Positions 34,069 through 42,779 are shown, numbered from the stretch's first letter. The stretch: DNA of 64,000 nucleotides from Mesorhizobium sp. B2-8-5 (GCF_006440675.2 NZ_CP083951.1:1769501-1833500); one strand, 5' to 3'. Made by a program: numbers and translations. The notes: generated by a model not told the origin, from the sequence alone.

Positions 34069-35088
34069 TTATGACCCCACCTCGATGACCGCCTTGATCA
34101 GCCCTGATTTCTCATGCGTCCATCGCGCCAGATCGCGCGGCGTTGCGGCGAGCGTCGTGCGATGGGTGACGAGCTTGTTCAGCGGCACCGCGCCGTTGCG
34201 GATCGAGGCCGCAACATGGTCGAAATCGGCCTTCAGCGCATTGCGGCTGCCGATCAGCGTCATCTCGCGCTTGTGGAATTCGGGATCGGAGAAGGCGATG
34301 TCGTCCTTGACGACGCTGACCAGCACCAGCGTGCCGCCATGCGCCACATGGGCGAAGGCGGACTGCACCGACGGCGTGTTGCCGGTCGCGTCGAACACGA
34401 GGTCGAAACCCTCGCCGGAGGTTGCTTGCCGGACCAGTTCGGCAGCCGTCTCCTTCGAGCCGTCCAGCGGGGTAAAGCCGAGTTCCTTTTCGGCGAAGCC
34501 GAGACGTTCGGCGCTCATGTCGAGCAAGCTGACATCCAGCCCGGCGATGCGCGCGAAGATCGCCGTGCCGAGACCGATCGGCCCAGCGCCGATGACGAGC
34601 GTGCGCGCGCCGGGAGGCCCGAGCGAACGGCGCACCGCATGCGCGCCGATGGCCAAGAATTCCACCGCCGCGGCGTCGGCCAGCGATAGGCCGTTTGCCG
34701 GGTAGAGATTCTCAACCGGCACCAGGATCTCGTCGCACATGGCGCCGTCGCGATGGACGCCGAGCACTTCGATCTTCACGCAGCAATTCGGTTTGCCGTG
34801 CCGGCAGGCGATGCATTTGCCGCATGAAAGATAGGGGTTGATGACGACCGGCTCACCGACGGCGAGATCGACGCCTTCGCCCTTCTCGACGATGGTGCCG
34901 GAGACCTCATGGCCCATGATGCGCGGATAGGCCAGAAACGGGTGCTTGCCTTCGAAGATGTGGTAGTCGGTGCCGCAGATGCCGACATGGCTGACGGCAA
35001 CCCGCGCCCAACCGGGCGGCGGCGCGCCAGGGTCGGCGCGGTCTTCGAGGACAAGCTCGCCGGGTGAGCGGCAGACAACGGCTTTCAT
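34069..35088 (-). CDS. Zinc-binding alcohol dehydrogenase (sugar/polyol type)
   Basis: A 339-residue medium-chain dehydrogenase. Catalytic zinc ligands are C38 (GICGTDYHIFEG) and H60-E61 (MGHEVSG). Structural zinc cysteines are C89, C92, C95 and C103. The Rossmann motif is TLVIGAGPIGLGTAIFA. The family includes sorbitol, threonine and L-galactonate/L-idonate dehydrogenases. Next to an altronate-dehydratase-like gene, a role in oxidising an aldonate to a keto-uronate is plausible but not proven. A strong terminator separates it from the upstream permease gene, so it may be expressed at a lower level or from its own promoter. Confidence 0.88.
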   Translation of the reverse strand: MKAVVCRSPGELVLEDRADPGAPPPGWARVAVSHVGICGTDYHIFEGKHPFLAYPRIMGHEVSGTIVEKGEGVDLAVGEPVVINPYLSCGKCIACRHGKPNCCVKIEVLGVHRDGAMCDEILVPVENLYPANGLSLADAAAVEFLAIGAHAVRRSLGPPGARTLVIGAGPIGLGTAIFARIAGLDVSLLDMSAERLGFAEKELGFTPLDGSKETAAELVRQATSGEGFDLVFDATGNTPSVQSAFAHVAHGGTLVLVSVVKDDIAFSDPEFHKREMTLIGSRNALKADFDHVAASIRNGAVPLNKLVTHRTTLAATPRDLARWTHEKSGLIKAVIEVGS

Positions 35089-35104
35089 TTCGCAAATCCA
35101 ATAT

Positions 35105-35143
35105 TCAAAAAAGAACGCCGGCCTCGTACGAACGAGGCCGGCG
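35105..35143 (-). terminator. Intrinsic terminator between permease and dehydrogenase genes
   Basis: CGCCGGCCTCGT and ACGAGGCCGGCG (35116-35127, 35132-35143) form a perfect 12-bp stem. On the minus strand it is followed by TTCTTTTTTG. It should end most transcription of the ABC operon before the dehydrogenase gene. Confidence 0.88.
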
Positions 35144-35158
35144 GAAGTCAGGGAGGAT

Positions 35159-36124
35159 TCATTTGCCGCGACGGCGCAGGCCGTCGAAGTAGACGATGAC
35201 GATGATCAGCACGCCGGTGATGATGCGCTGCCAGAACGAGTTGACGTTGAGCAGATTGGCGCCGTTGTTGATGGTGGCGAGGATGAAGGCGCCAAGCAGC
35301 GGTCCGTGCACCGAGCCGACCGCCCCGAACAGCGAGGTGCCGCCGATGACGGAAGAGGCGATCGCCTGCAGTTCCCAGCCTTCGGCCTGGGTCGGATTGC
35401 CGATGCCGATGCGGGCGGCAAGCAGCACGCCGACGAAGGCCGCGCACAGGCCGGACAGCGTGTAGGCCATGTAGATGGTGCGCTGGACGTTGACGCCGGA
35501 CAGGCGCGAGGCCTCGGCATTGGAGCCGACGGAGAAGAGGTAGCGGCCCCAGCGGCTGTGGTGCAGGAAGATGTAGGCGGGCACGCCGACCAGGATCACC
35601 ATCCAGAACAGATTGGGAATGCCGATAAAGGAATTTCTGGAGAAGGCGGTGAAGCTGTCGCTGTTGATGTTGATCGAATTGCCGTTGGTCATCAGCAGGC
35701 CGATGCCGCGCAGCGAGGTCAGCGTCGCCAGCGTGATGATGAAGGGCGGCAGGCCCATCCTGACGATGCCGAAGCCATGAAACATGCCGATGGCGACACC
35801 GACCAGCAAGGTGGCCAGAATGGCCAGCCAGATCGGGACGCCGGCGTTGATCAGCATGGCGACGACCACTGTGCCGAAGCCGACCACGGCGCCAACGGAA
35901 AGGTCGATGCCGCCGGTGATGATGACGAAGGTCTGGCCGACCGCCATGATGGCGATCATGGAACCCTGGCGCAGCAGATTGGCGATGTTGTTGCCCGAAG
36001 CGAAGCTCGGCGTCGCCACCGACAGGACGATCCAGAGCAGCACCAGCAGCGCCAGCAGCGTCAGGCCGAACAGGACGTTGTAGTTGCGCTTCGGCTTTTC
36101 GGCGGAGATCGCCTCGGTGCTCAT
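35159..36124 (-). CDS. Ribose-type sugar ABC permease
   Basis: A 321-residue RbsC-like permease with eight to ten membrane helices. Typical segments are GQTFVIITGGIDLSVGAVVGF near residue 65, the conserved GxGLPPFIITLATLTSLRGIGLL, GRYLFSVGSNAEASRLSGVNV (the ATPase-contact loop) and AIASSVIGGTSLFGAVGSVHGPLLGA. The ATG at 36124 overlaps the ATPase gene stop. It functions as a homodimer in the inner membrane with the RbsA-type ATPase. Confidence 0.92.
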   Translation of the reverse strand: MSTEAISAEKPKRNYNVLFGLTLLALLVLLWIVLSVATPSFASGNNIANLLRQGSMIAIMAVGQTFVIITGGIDLSVGAVVGFGTVVVAMLINAGVPIWLAILATLLVGVAIGMFHGFGIVRMGLPPFIITLATLTSLRGIGLLMTNGNSININSDSFTAFSRNSFIGIPNLFWMVILVGVPAYIFLHHSRWGRYLFSVGSNAEASRLSGVNVQRTIYMAYTLSGLCAAFVGVLLAARIGIGNPTQAEGWELQAIASSVIGGTSLFGAVGSVHGPLLGAFILATINNGANLLNVNSFWQRIITGVLIIVIVYFDGLRRRGK

Positions 36125-37674
36125 TTTTGTCCTCCCAATTTCTCTTGTTTCTCGGCGAGCGCCTGGGTGAGAATGTCCTCGTGATCGGCGGTGCGGAAAC
36201 CATGCGTGGCGACCAGCTTGCCGCGCCGGAACACATGCAGCGTGTCCGCCAGCTCGTAGACCTCCGGCAGGTAGGACGAGATCAGGATGATGCCCGCGCC
36301 CTTGGACAGCAGCTCGCCGAACAGGCGGTAGATCTCGGCCTTGGTGCCGACATCGACACCGACGGTCGGCTCGTCGAAGATGAACAGCTTGGCGCCGTGC
36401 GCCAGCCATTTGCCGATGACGATCTTCTGCTGATTGCCGCCCGACAGGCTGGAGGCCAGCGCGCCGCGCGTCGGCGTCTTGATCCTGAGGCCGGCGATCT
36501 GGCGATCGGCCTCGGCCTTCTCCTTGGCGCCGGAAATCAAAAGGTTGCTGGAGATGCGTTTGTAGATCGGCAGGTTGAGGTTCATGCCGACCGGCAAATT
36601 GAGGCAGAGGCCCTGATCGCGGCGGCTTTCCGGCGCCAGTGCCATGCCGAGCCGGATCGCGTCGTGCTCGGAATTGACCTGGACCTCCTTGCCCTCCCAC
36701 AGGATCTGGCCGGCCGACTTCCTGTGGCGGCCGTACAGCGTGGTGACGAACTCGCTGCGGCCAGCGCCGATCAGGCCGTAGAGGCCGACGATCTCGCCGG
36801 CGCGTACGGTCATCGAGATATTCTCGAAGCCCTTGCCGGACAGGTTCCGTGCTTCGACGATGGTCGCGCCCGGCGTGAAATGCTCCTTGTGGTAAACCTG
36901 CTCAATCGAGCGATTGATCATCATCTTGACCAGTTCGGCGTCGTTGGTCTCGGCGATGTTGCGGGTACCGACCAGCGTGCCGTCGCGCAGCACCGAGACA
37001 CGGTCGGCGAGCTCGAACACTTCCTCCATGCGATGGCTGATGTAGATGATGGTGACGCCTTCGCCCTTCAGCCGTCGGATCAGCGTGAACAACTGGTCGG
37101 CTTCCTTGCGGGTGAGGTAGGCGGTGGGTTCGTCGAAGATCAGGAATTTGGTGCCGCGCACGGTGGCGCGGGCGGCGGCGATCAATTGCTGCTGACCAAT
37201 GGTGAGGTCGCCGAGCACGACATGCGCCGGCAGGTCGAAGCCGAGATCGTCGATGATCTTCTGCGCTTCCCTGACCATGGCGCGCTGCTGGAGGATGCCG
37301 AAGCGCGAATCCTCTTCGCCAAGGAACATGTTGGCGGCGACCGTCAGGTGACGGCAAAGCACGACCTCCTGGTGCACGGCGTTGATGCCGAGCGCCATCG
37401 CCTCATGCGGTGTGGCCAAGGCTGCCGGCTTGCCTTCCCAGATGACATCGCCCGCGGTGCGCGGCATGACGCCGGTGAGAAGCTTTATGAGGGTCGACTT
37501 GCCGGCGCCGTTCTCGCCGACGATGGCGTGGATCTCGCCCGCCTTGAACGCCAGATGCACGGGCTTCAGCGCATGCGTGCCGGGATAGCGCTTCTCCAGG
37601 CCGTGGAGCTCGAGGATCGTCCGGCCCGGCGCCAGCGTGGGGGCGGGGTGCAGGTCCTGCGCCGTCGACGTCAT
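36121..37674 (-). CDS. Ribose-type sugar ABC ATP-binding protein (two ATPase domains)
   Basis: A 517-residue RbsA-like protein with tandem nucleotide-binding domains. Domain 1 has Walker A GENGAGKST, a degenerate signature (LTIGQQQLIAAARA) and Walker B FLIFDEPTAYLT. Domain 2 has a degenerate Walker A (GLIGAGRSEF), an intact signature (LSGGNQQKIVIGKWL) and Walker B LFIFDEPTVGVDVGT. This asymmetry is usual for the family. The gene lies between binding-protein and permease genes. Confidence 0.92.
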   Translation of the reverse strand: MTSTAQDLHPAPTLAPGRTILELHGLEKRYPGTHALKPVHLAFKAGEIHAIVGENGAGKSTLIKLLTGVMPRTAGDVIWEGKPAALATPHEAMALGINAVHQEVVLCRHLTVAANMFLGEEDSRFGILQQRAMVREAQKIIDDLGFDLPAHVVLGDLTIGQQQLIAAARATVRGTKFLIFDEPTAYLTRKEADQLFTLIRRLKGEGVTIIYISHRMEEVFELADRVSVLRDGTLVGTRNIAETNDAELVKMMINRSIEQVYHKEHFTPGATIVEARNLSGKGFENISMTVRAGEIVGLYGLIGAGRSEFVTTLYGRHRKSAGQILWEGKEVQVNSEHDAIRLGMALAPESRRDQGLCLNLPVGMNLNLPIYKRISSNLLISGAKEKAEADRQIAGLRIKTPTRGALASSLSGGNQQKIVIGKWLAHGAKLFIFDEPTVGVDVGTKAEIYRLFGELLSKGAGIILISSYLPEVYELADTLHVFRRGKLVATHGFRTADHEDILTQALAEKQEKLGGQK

Positions 37675-37787
37675 GACAATCCTCCCAGATTGATCCTAAC
37701 CGTTGGATACACAGCGATGCGTCTGGCGCGCATCTTGAGGACTGAGCCTAAAGCAAGCCGGCGAATTGCCAAGCCGCTGTGACGGCT

Positions 37788-37815
37788 GTTTCCGGGGCGC
37801 CGAGGCCCCGGAAAC
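37788..37815 (-). terminator. Stem-loop after binding-protein gene
   Basis: GTTTCCGGGGC (37788-37798) pairs perfectly with GCCCCGGAAAC (37805-37815). There is no T-tract, so it is more likely an mRNA-stabilising 3' hairpin than a terminator. It lies 18 bp after the binding-protein stop. Confidence 0.65.
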
Positions 37816-37833
37816 GACTGCAAGCAACGTTGC

Positions 37834-38829
37834 TCAGTTGAGCTTCGGGTTGAGCAGCGCGTCGATCTTGGGATCCTTCATGTTGGCCTTGGTCACCAGA
37901 TTGGCGCCGGTGTCGACATTGGCCTCGACCTTCTCGCCCTTGGAAGCGGCCAAAGCGGTCTTGATGCCGTCATAGCCCATCCGGTACGGATCCTGGACGA
38001 CCAGCGCGGAAATGACGCCATCATTGAGGAACTTGATCAGCTTCTCGTCGCTGTCGAAGCCGACCAACGCAAGCTTGCCGCCAAGGTTGTTCTCGGCGAC
38101 AGCCTGACCGACGCCCTGCGCCATTATCAGGTTGGACGCGAAGATGCCCTTGAGGTTCGGATTGGCGGTTATCAGGTCGGTGGCGATGTTGAGGCCGGTG
38201 GTGGCCTGGCCGTCGGCGTATTTGTCGGCGACCAGCTTCAGGCCCGGATATTTTGCCTTGAGCTGTTCGGTGAAGCCCTGCTTGCGCTGTTCGAGCGAGC
38301 CGGCGCCGGGGGCGTTGGTGATCAGCGCGACGTCGCCCTCGATCTTGCCGCCATTGGCGGCGGCGATGGCGGCGGCGAGGCCGTCTGCGGCGACGCGGCC
38401 GCCCTGGACGTTATCGGTGGTCAGGAAGGAGGTGAAGGCCTTGGAGTCGGCGCCCGAGTCGATGCCGATGACCTTGACCTTGGAGGCCGCTTCATCGATC
38501 GGCTTGCCAAGCGCCTTGAATTCGGTCGGGGCGATCACGATTGCCGCCGGATTGCTGGCGACGGCGTTCTCGAGGATCGAGACCTGGCCGTTGACGTCGG
38601 TTTCAGCCTGGGCGCCGAGCTCCGGCACGTTGATGCCGAGGTCCTTGCCAGCCTTGCGCGCGCCGGCCAGCACGATCTGCCAGTAGAAGGAGGTGGTATC
38701 CTTGACGATGATCGGAATGGTCGCGTCGGCAGCCGAGGCGGGCGCGGAATGCATCGCGCCGGCGAGCATCGACGCGGCGGCCAAGGCCACGAAAGCACGG
38801 CGGTTGAGAAGGCTGGTCACGAATTTCAT
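37834..38829 (-). CDS. Ribose-type sugar ABC substrate-binding protein
   Basis: A 331-residue periplasmic protein of the RbsB (peripla_BP_4) type with signal peptide to about residue 34 (APASAA). It has the paired-lobe pattern: TIPIIVKDTTSFYWQIVLAGARKAGKDLG, VKVIGIDSGADSKAFTSFLTTDN, LKGIFASNLIMAQGVGQAV and LALVGFDSDEKLIKFL. GGAGGGA precedes the ATG at 38829. With the RbsA- and RbsC-type subunits it makes a complete importer, presumably for the sugar or sugar acid processed by the altronate-dehydratase-like enzyme. Confidence 0.92.
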   Translation of the reverse strand: MKFVTSLLNRRAFVALAAASMLAGAMHSAPASAADATIPIIVKDTTSFYWQIVLAGARKAGKDLGINVPELGAQAETDVNGQVSILENAVASNPAAIVIAPTEFKALGKPIDEAASKVKVIGIDSGADSKAFTSFLTTDNVQGGRVAADGLAAAIAAANGGKIEGDVALITNAPGAGSLEQRKQGFTEQLKAKYPGLKLVADKYADGQATTGLNIATDLITANPNLKGIFASNLIMAQGVGQAVAENNLGGKLALVGFDSDEKLIKFLNDGVISALVVQDPYRMGYDGIKTALAASKGEKVEANVDTGANLVTKANMKDPKIDALLNPKLN

Positions 38830-38911
38830 TAGGTTCCTCCCTAAAGTCGCCTGGTGAAGGTTGCGGAAGCTCCGTCTGGATAGGCGCGGCCCGAACAGAA
38901 CTTTATCAATA

Positions 38912-38931
38912 AAAAACAGATGCCTGTTTTT
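38912..38931. promoter_or_regulatory. Palindrome in uxaA/binding-protein gap
   Basis: AAAAACAGATGCCTGTTTTT has perfect 8-bp arms around ATGC, with outer TTATCAA and TTGATAA. It lies 83 bp upstream of the binding-protein start and 235 bp after the uxaA end. It could be an operator for the transporter promoter or a terminator of uxaA. Nothing else was recognised in 38830-39166. Confidence 0.45.
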
Positions 38932-39166
38932 GATAATGCATCGCCATGGTCGATGCAAGCGGTGTCTGGTGCCGTTTGTGTGATGCCGGATGAGCTTTGT
39001 CCGGCCCCTCCTGGCAGCACATCGGCGCTTCCGTTCCTCCTTGTGGATATGGAACGATAATTTCACGGTACTGTCAATGTGGAATATTCATTCCATCGTG
39101 AGGTCGCGCGATTGTGAAGGCCGACTTCCTTGCTGGCGGCGCTTCCTCCACGACAATGGCCTGCGA

Positions 39167-40672
39167 CTAAAGCGTCGCGCCGAGATGCCAGGGCACGAAT
39201 TCGTTGTCGCCGTAGCCGAACGCCTCGCTCTTGGTCTTGCGGCCGGACGCCGTCTCGATGATCATCTCGAAGATCTCGCGGCCCATGCCGGCGATTGTCT
39301 TCTCGCCCGAGGCGATGACGCCGCAATTGACGTCCATGTCCTCTTCCATCTGGTGATACATGGTCGAATTGGTGGCGACCTTGATCGACGGCGTCGGCCG
39401 GCAGCCGAAGCAGGAGCCGCGGCCGGTGGTGAAGACGATGACATTGGCGCCGCCCGCGACCTGGCCGGTGGCCGAGACAGGGTCGTAGCCGGGCGTGTCC
39501 ATGAACACCAGGCCGCTGCCCGAAACCTTCTCGGCATAGCCGAAGACGCCGTTGAGCGGCGTCTGGCCGCCCTTGGCGACGGCGCCCAGCGATTTCTCGA
39601 GGATCGTGGTCAAGCCGCCGCGTTTGTTGCCTGGCGAGGGGTTGTTGTCGATCGAGGCGCCGTGCTTGGCGGTATGGTCCTCCCACCATTTCACATAGCC
39701 ATCGAGCTTGGCGGCGATCTCGGGCGATGCGGCGCGATAGGCAAGCAGATGCTCGGCGCCGTAGATTTCGGTCGTCTCCGACAGGATGCCGATGCCGCCG
39801 CAACCGGCCAGGATATCGACGGCGGCGCCCAGCGCTGGATTTGCCGTGATGCCGGACATGCCGTCCGAGCCGCCGCATTGCAGGCCGACGACGATCTCCG
39901 AGACCGGGATCGGCTCGCGCTGCAAGTGGCCGACCTCATCGGCGATCTCGGCCAGCACGCCCATCGCCCTCTCGACCGATTTACGCGAACCGCCGGCTTC
40001 CTGGATGTTGAAATGGCGTTTTCCGGCGGCCACGCCCTTCTGGCCGTAAAGCGTGAGCTGGTTGACCTCGCAGCCTAGCCCCACCATCAGGATGCCGCCG
40101 AAATTCGGGTGGCGCGCATAGCCGGCTAAAGTGCGGTGCAGGACCATCATGCCGTCGCCGGTGGCGCTCATGCCGCAGCCCTGGCCATGGACGATCGGCA
40201 CGAAGCCGTCGATGCCGGGATATTTCGGCAGAAGCGTGCGATTTGCCTCGTCGGCGATGGCGTGGCAGACGGTCGACGAGCAATTGACGCTGGCGATGAT
40301 GCCGATGAAGTTGCGCGTGCCGGCTCGCCCGTCGGCGCGGCGGTAGCCCATGAAGGTGCGCTTGCGGTCGGCCTCGGTGGCGTGCTCGGCCTCGCTCGGC
40401 GGCACCACCGGCAAGCGGCCGCTCTCGAAGACCAGATTGTGCGAGTGGACATGCTCGCCTGCCGCGATGGCTTGCGTGGCGCGGCCGATCGCCTGCGCGT
40501 ATTTCACCACCGCTTCGCCCGCGGCGATCGACTTGATCGCCACCTTGTGGCCGGGCTCGATCACGGCGGTCGCGGCGGCGCCGCCCGGCAATGGCGTTCC
40601 GATTTCGATGCGTCCGTTGGCGACGGCGACATTATCGGAGGGCGAGAGAAGGATGGTGTTTGCAATGGTCAC
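39167..40672 (-). CDS. uxaA: Altronate dehydratase family protein (UxaA/GarD-like)
   Basis: A 501-residue enzyme with an N-terminal SAF-like domain (residues 1-95, ending AGEHVHSHNL) and the catalytic UxaA/GarD domains. Conserved stretches are GYRRADGRAGTRNFIGIIASVNCSSTV, HGQGCGM, VGLQCGGSDGMSGITANPALG and FTTGRGSCFGCRPTPSIKVATNS, whose cysteines and histidines likely bind the catalytic metal. It should dehydrate a hexonate or hexarate to a 2-keto-3-deoxy acid, D-altronate in the classical case. Both domains are in one chain, as in E. coli UxaA. It is first of the minus-strand set and divergent from the GntR gene. Confidence 0.88.
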   Translation of the reverse strand: MTIANTILLSPSDNVAVANGRIEIGTPLPGGAAATAVIEPGHKVAIKSIAAGEAVVKYAQAIGRATQAIAAGEHVHSHNLVFESGRLPVVPPSEAEHATEADRKRTFMGYRRADGRAGTRNFIGIIASVNCSSTVCHAIADEANRTLLPKYPGIDGFVPIVHGQGCGMSATGDGMMVLHRTLAGYARHPNFGGILMVGLGCEVNQLTLYGQKGVAAGKRHFNIQEAGGSRKSVERAMGVLAEIADEVGHLQREPIPVSEIVVGLQCGGSDGMSGITANPALGAAVDILAGCGGIGILSETTEIYGAEHLLAYRAASPEIAAKLDGYVKWWEDHTAKHGASIDNNPSPGNKRGGLTTILEKSLGAVAKGGQTPLNGVFGYAEKVSGSGLVFMDTPGYDPVSATGQVAGGANVIVFTTGRGSCFGCRPTPSIKVATNSTMYHQMEEDMDVNCGVIASGEKTIAGMGREIFEMIIETASGRKTKSEAFGYGDNEFVPWHLGATL

Positions 40673-40751
40673 GTGCGGCTGTCCTGGGTGGTCCTGGGAA
40701 TGCGGGCGGATTGACTTGCGCCCGTTTAAAGGTAATGTCTTTTATCGGGAA

Positions 40752-40776
40752 AAAACAATTCTGCGTCAATTGTTTT
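40752..40776. promoter_or_regulatory. Candidate operator upstream of uxaA
   Basis: AAAACAATT (40752-40760) and AATTGTTTT (40768-40776) are perfectly inverted 9-bp arms with a 7-bp spacer, 80 bp before the uxaA start. It is AT-rich against a GC-rich background. The divergent GntR-type regulator is the obvious candidate to bind here. Confidence 0.55.
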
Positions 40777-40865
40777 CTCACCCTGGGTGGCGCGCGTCTT
40801 TTGGACGCCCGCGCCACCCGTTTGGCAAGCCGGCGAAAAACGTTCCGCTTTTCGGAGGCTTGCGC

Positions 40866-41083
40866 TAGAGCCGGATGGTTTCAGGTCCGTTTGATCTGAA
40901 ATCTGAATCCGGCTCTAAATCAAAGAGATAGAGCATGATGTCGCCCGAAAACCGCTTCACACTTTTCGACATCATGCTCTAGAGCAGTTCCAGGAAAAGT
41001 GCGTAGCGGTTTTCCGTCCGGAATTGCGCAGAAACAAGGATTTAGAGCAGTTCGGCGATTCCGGGAAACGCTGAACTGCTCTA
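40866..41083. repeat. Cluster of four tandem palindromic repeats
   Basis: Four palindromes follow one another: TAGAGCCGGAT/ATCCGGCTCTA (40866-40917), AGAGCATGATGTCG/CGACATCATGCTCT (40930-40980), a GAGCAGTTCCAGGAAAAGTG-type unit (40982-41032) and TAGAGCAGTTC/GAACTGCTCTA (41043-41083). Each ends in an AGAGC-type border. They occupy most of the 470-bp uxaA-gntR gap and belong to the same broad repeat family as 426-476 and 42236-42283. Confidence 0.8.
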
Positions 41084-41142
41084 GGAACACCCATCATATC
41101 GCGCTTCCGGCAGGCCGCGGCAAGCGTTGGGGGATACGGGGC

Positions 41143-42045
41143 ATGTCGAAGAGCAACAATGTCTACAAGGACGCCTTCAACCGCTGCCTCAGGCTACTCG
41201 ACGAGACCAAGAGCCTGCCGTCGGAGCCTGAGCTCGGCACGCTGCTCGGCGTCAGCCGCACCACGGTGCGCAGCATTCTTGCGCGCATGGAAGAAACCGG
41301 GCTGATCGCCTGGAACAAACGCAACAAGACGGTGCTCAGGGCGCCGCGGCCGGAGGATTTCTTCCCCGAGGAAGAGACCGATTCGCTCGCCGAGATCATC
41401 GAGCGCTCCTTCATGCGGCGCCTGCTTGCGGAAGGCGCGGAAGCCGGCATGCAGATCAACGAGCTGGAGCTGGCGCGCGAGATCGGCGTCGGCACCACCA
41501 GCGTGCGCGAATTCCTGATCCGCTTCTCGCGCTTCGGGCTGATCGAGAAGCGGCGCAACAGCCACTGGGTGCTGAAGGGTTTCACGCGCGCCTTCGCGCT
41601 GGAGCTGACCGAGATCCGCGAGATGTTCGAGTTGCGTTCGGCGGCGGCTTTCGCCGCGCTGCCAGAGGATAGCGCGGTCTGGGCCGATCTCGATCGGCTG
41701 GAGGTCGAGCATCGCCAGCTCGCCAGCGAGATCGCCACGCGCTTCACCGAATTCTCCGAGCTCGACGAGCGCTTCCACCGGCTGATCCACCGCGCCTCGC
41801 ACAACCGCTTCATCGTCGACTTCTACGATGTCATCGCGATGATCTTCCACTACCACTATCAGTGGAACAAGGCCGAGGAGCGCCAGCGCAACGAGGTCGC
41901 GGTCCAGGAGCATCTTGCCTATATCGCGGCGCTGAAATCGCGCGATCCCGGCAAGGTGGACGCCGCCTGCCGCAAGCACCTGAAGTCGGCGCGCCAGACG
42001 CTGCTGAGCTCGATTCCCGAAGGACGCCAGGCGCAGCCTGCCTAG
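41143..42045 (+). CDS. GntR-type regulator with two winged helices and FCD domain
   Basis: A 300-residue protein with an unusual plan. Residues 8-65 form one winged helix (LPSEPELGTLLGVSRTTVRS, then ILARMEETGLIAW). Residues 85-150 form a second (INELELAREIGVGTTSVREF, then LIRFSRFGLIEKR). The rest is an FCD-type helical ligand domain (FTEFSELDERFHRLIHRASHNRF). Ordinary FadR-family members have one winged helix. It is divergent from uxaA and likely controls it. The stop codon TAG is the first triplet of a palindromic repeat. ATG 41143 follows GGGGATACGGGGC. Confidence 0.85.
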   Translation: MSKSNNVYKDAFNRCLRLLDETKSLPSEPELGTLLGVSRTTVRSILARMEETGLIAWNKRNKTVLRAPRPEDFFPEEETDSLAEIIERSFMRRLLAEGAEAGMQINELELAREIGVGTTSVREFLIRFSRFGLIEKRRNSHWVLKGFTRAFALELTEIREMFELRSAAAFAALPEDSAVWADLDRLEVEHRQLASEIATRFTEFSELDERFHRLIHRASHNRFIVDFYDVIAMIFHYHYQWNKAEERQRNEVAVQEHLAYIAALKSRDPGKVDAACRKHLKSARQTLLSSIPEGRQAQPA

Positions 42046-42099
42046 GGTCTGTCGACATTCAGGTGATGCCGGCCTGACCTGGAATCTCAACAGACCCTA
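42043..42099. repeat. Palindromic repeat overlapping the GntR stop codon
   Basis: TAGGGTCTGT (42043-42052) and ACAGACCCTA (42090-42099) are perfect 10-bp inverted ends. The inner ATTCAGGTGATGCCGG and ACCTGGAAT parts resemble the ends of the element at 57604-57748. Another small palindrome (TGCATGTCG with CGACAATGCA) follows directly to about 42150. Confidence 0.75.
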
Positions 42100-42235
42100 A
42101 TGCATGTCGCCCAGAAGCGCGCAGCGGTTTTGGGATAACGACAATGCATAAAAACAAGCGCGTCGCGCCGCGTTGCCGCAGCGCGGTTTTGCCGATTTTC
42201 CAGCCACATCCTCCGTGTTATTTCCTTATTGGTCG

Positions 42236-42283
42236 CAATCCCGGACGGAAAACCGTTTCACACTTTTCCTGGAATTGCTCTAG
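42236..42283. repeat. Palindromic repeat upstream of copper cluster
   Basis: GCAAT and ATTGC ends flank GGAAAACCGTTTCACACTTT and TCC. It belongs to the family of 40982-41032 and 426-476 and lies just before the DUF2946 gene. Confidence 0.7.
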
Positions 42284-42314
42284 TGTCGATCAAGTTTCCG
42301 GGAGAGGCTTTCCG

Positions 42315-42689
42315 TTGGATATCCGGCTGAGACGATGGAGCATGCCGGCCGCGTTCGTCGCGGCGCTGCTCCTGTTGCTTCAGTCCTCTCTCGGCGCTTT
42401 CGCGTTCGGCGCGCCTTCGCAGCTCGACGTCTTCGGCAACGTCATCTGCACGCATGAAGGCGCGGTAAAGCTCCCCGGCGGCGATCCGCACCAGCAGCGT
42501 ATGCCGGCCTGCTGCTCGCTCGGCTGCAGCATGGTTTCGCCGGTGCATCTGCCGCCGCCGGAAGCAGGCGCGCTTCACAGAGCGACGGCGTTCGAGACGG
42601 TCGCTTTTGCGGTTCCGGCCTTCCAGCATCTCGACTTTGCCCGCGATCGCTCGCCGGCCAATCCACGCGCGCCGCCGGCAATGGTCTGA
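42315..42689 (+). CDS. DUF2946-family protein, probable copper-related
   Basis: A 124-residue small protein with an N-terminal hydrophobic segment (FVAALLLLLQSSLGAFAF) that is either a signal peptide or an anchor. The DUF2946 cysteine/methionine patch is QRMPACCSLGCSMV, near residues 62-75. I chose TTG 42315 because GGAGAGG lies 8 bp upstream, while the in-frame ATG at 42342 has its purine run touching it. DUF2946 proteins are commonly found beside copper uptake and oxidase maturation genes, as here with PCu(A)C, YcnI and CopCD. Exported copper binding is an inference from that context. Confidence 0.72.
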   Translation: MDIRLRRWSMPAAFVAALLLLLQSSLGAFAFGAPSQLDVFGNVICTHEGAVKLPGGDPHQQRMPACCSLGCSMVSPVHLPPPEAGALHRATAFETVAFAVPAFQHLDFARDRSPANPRAPPAMV

Positions 42690-42779
42690 TCCGCGGAAAC
42701 TTTTCGCGGGCCTATTCATCCAATGATCAGACTGTTCGCAGCCGCAAAGCGGCGCGATCCTCACATTCATGGAGCAACC

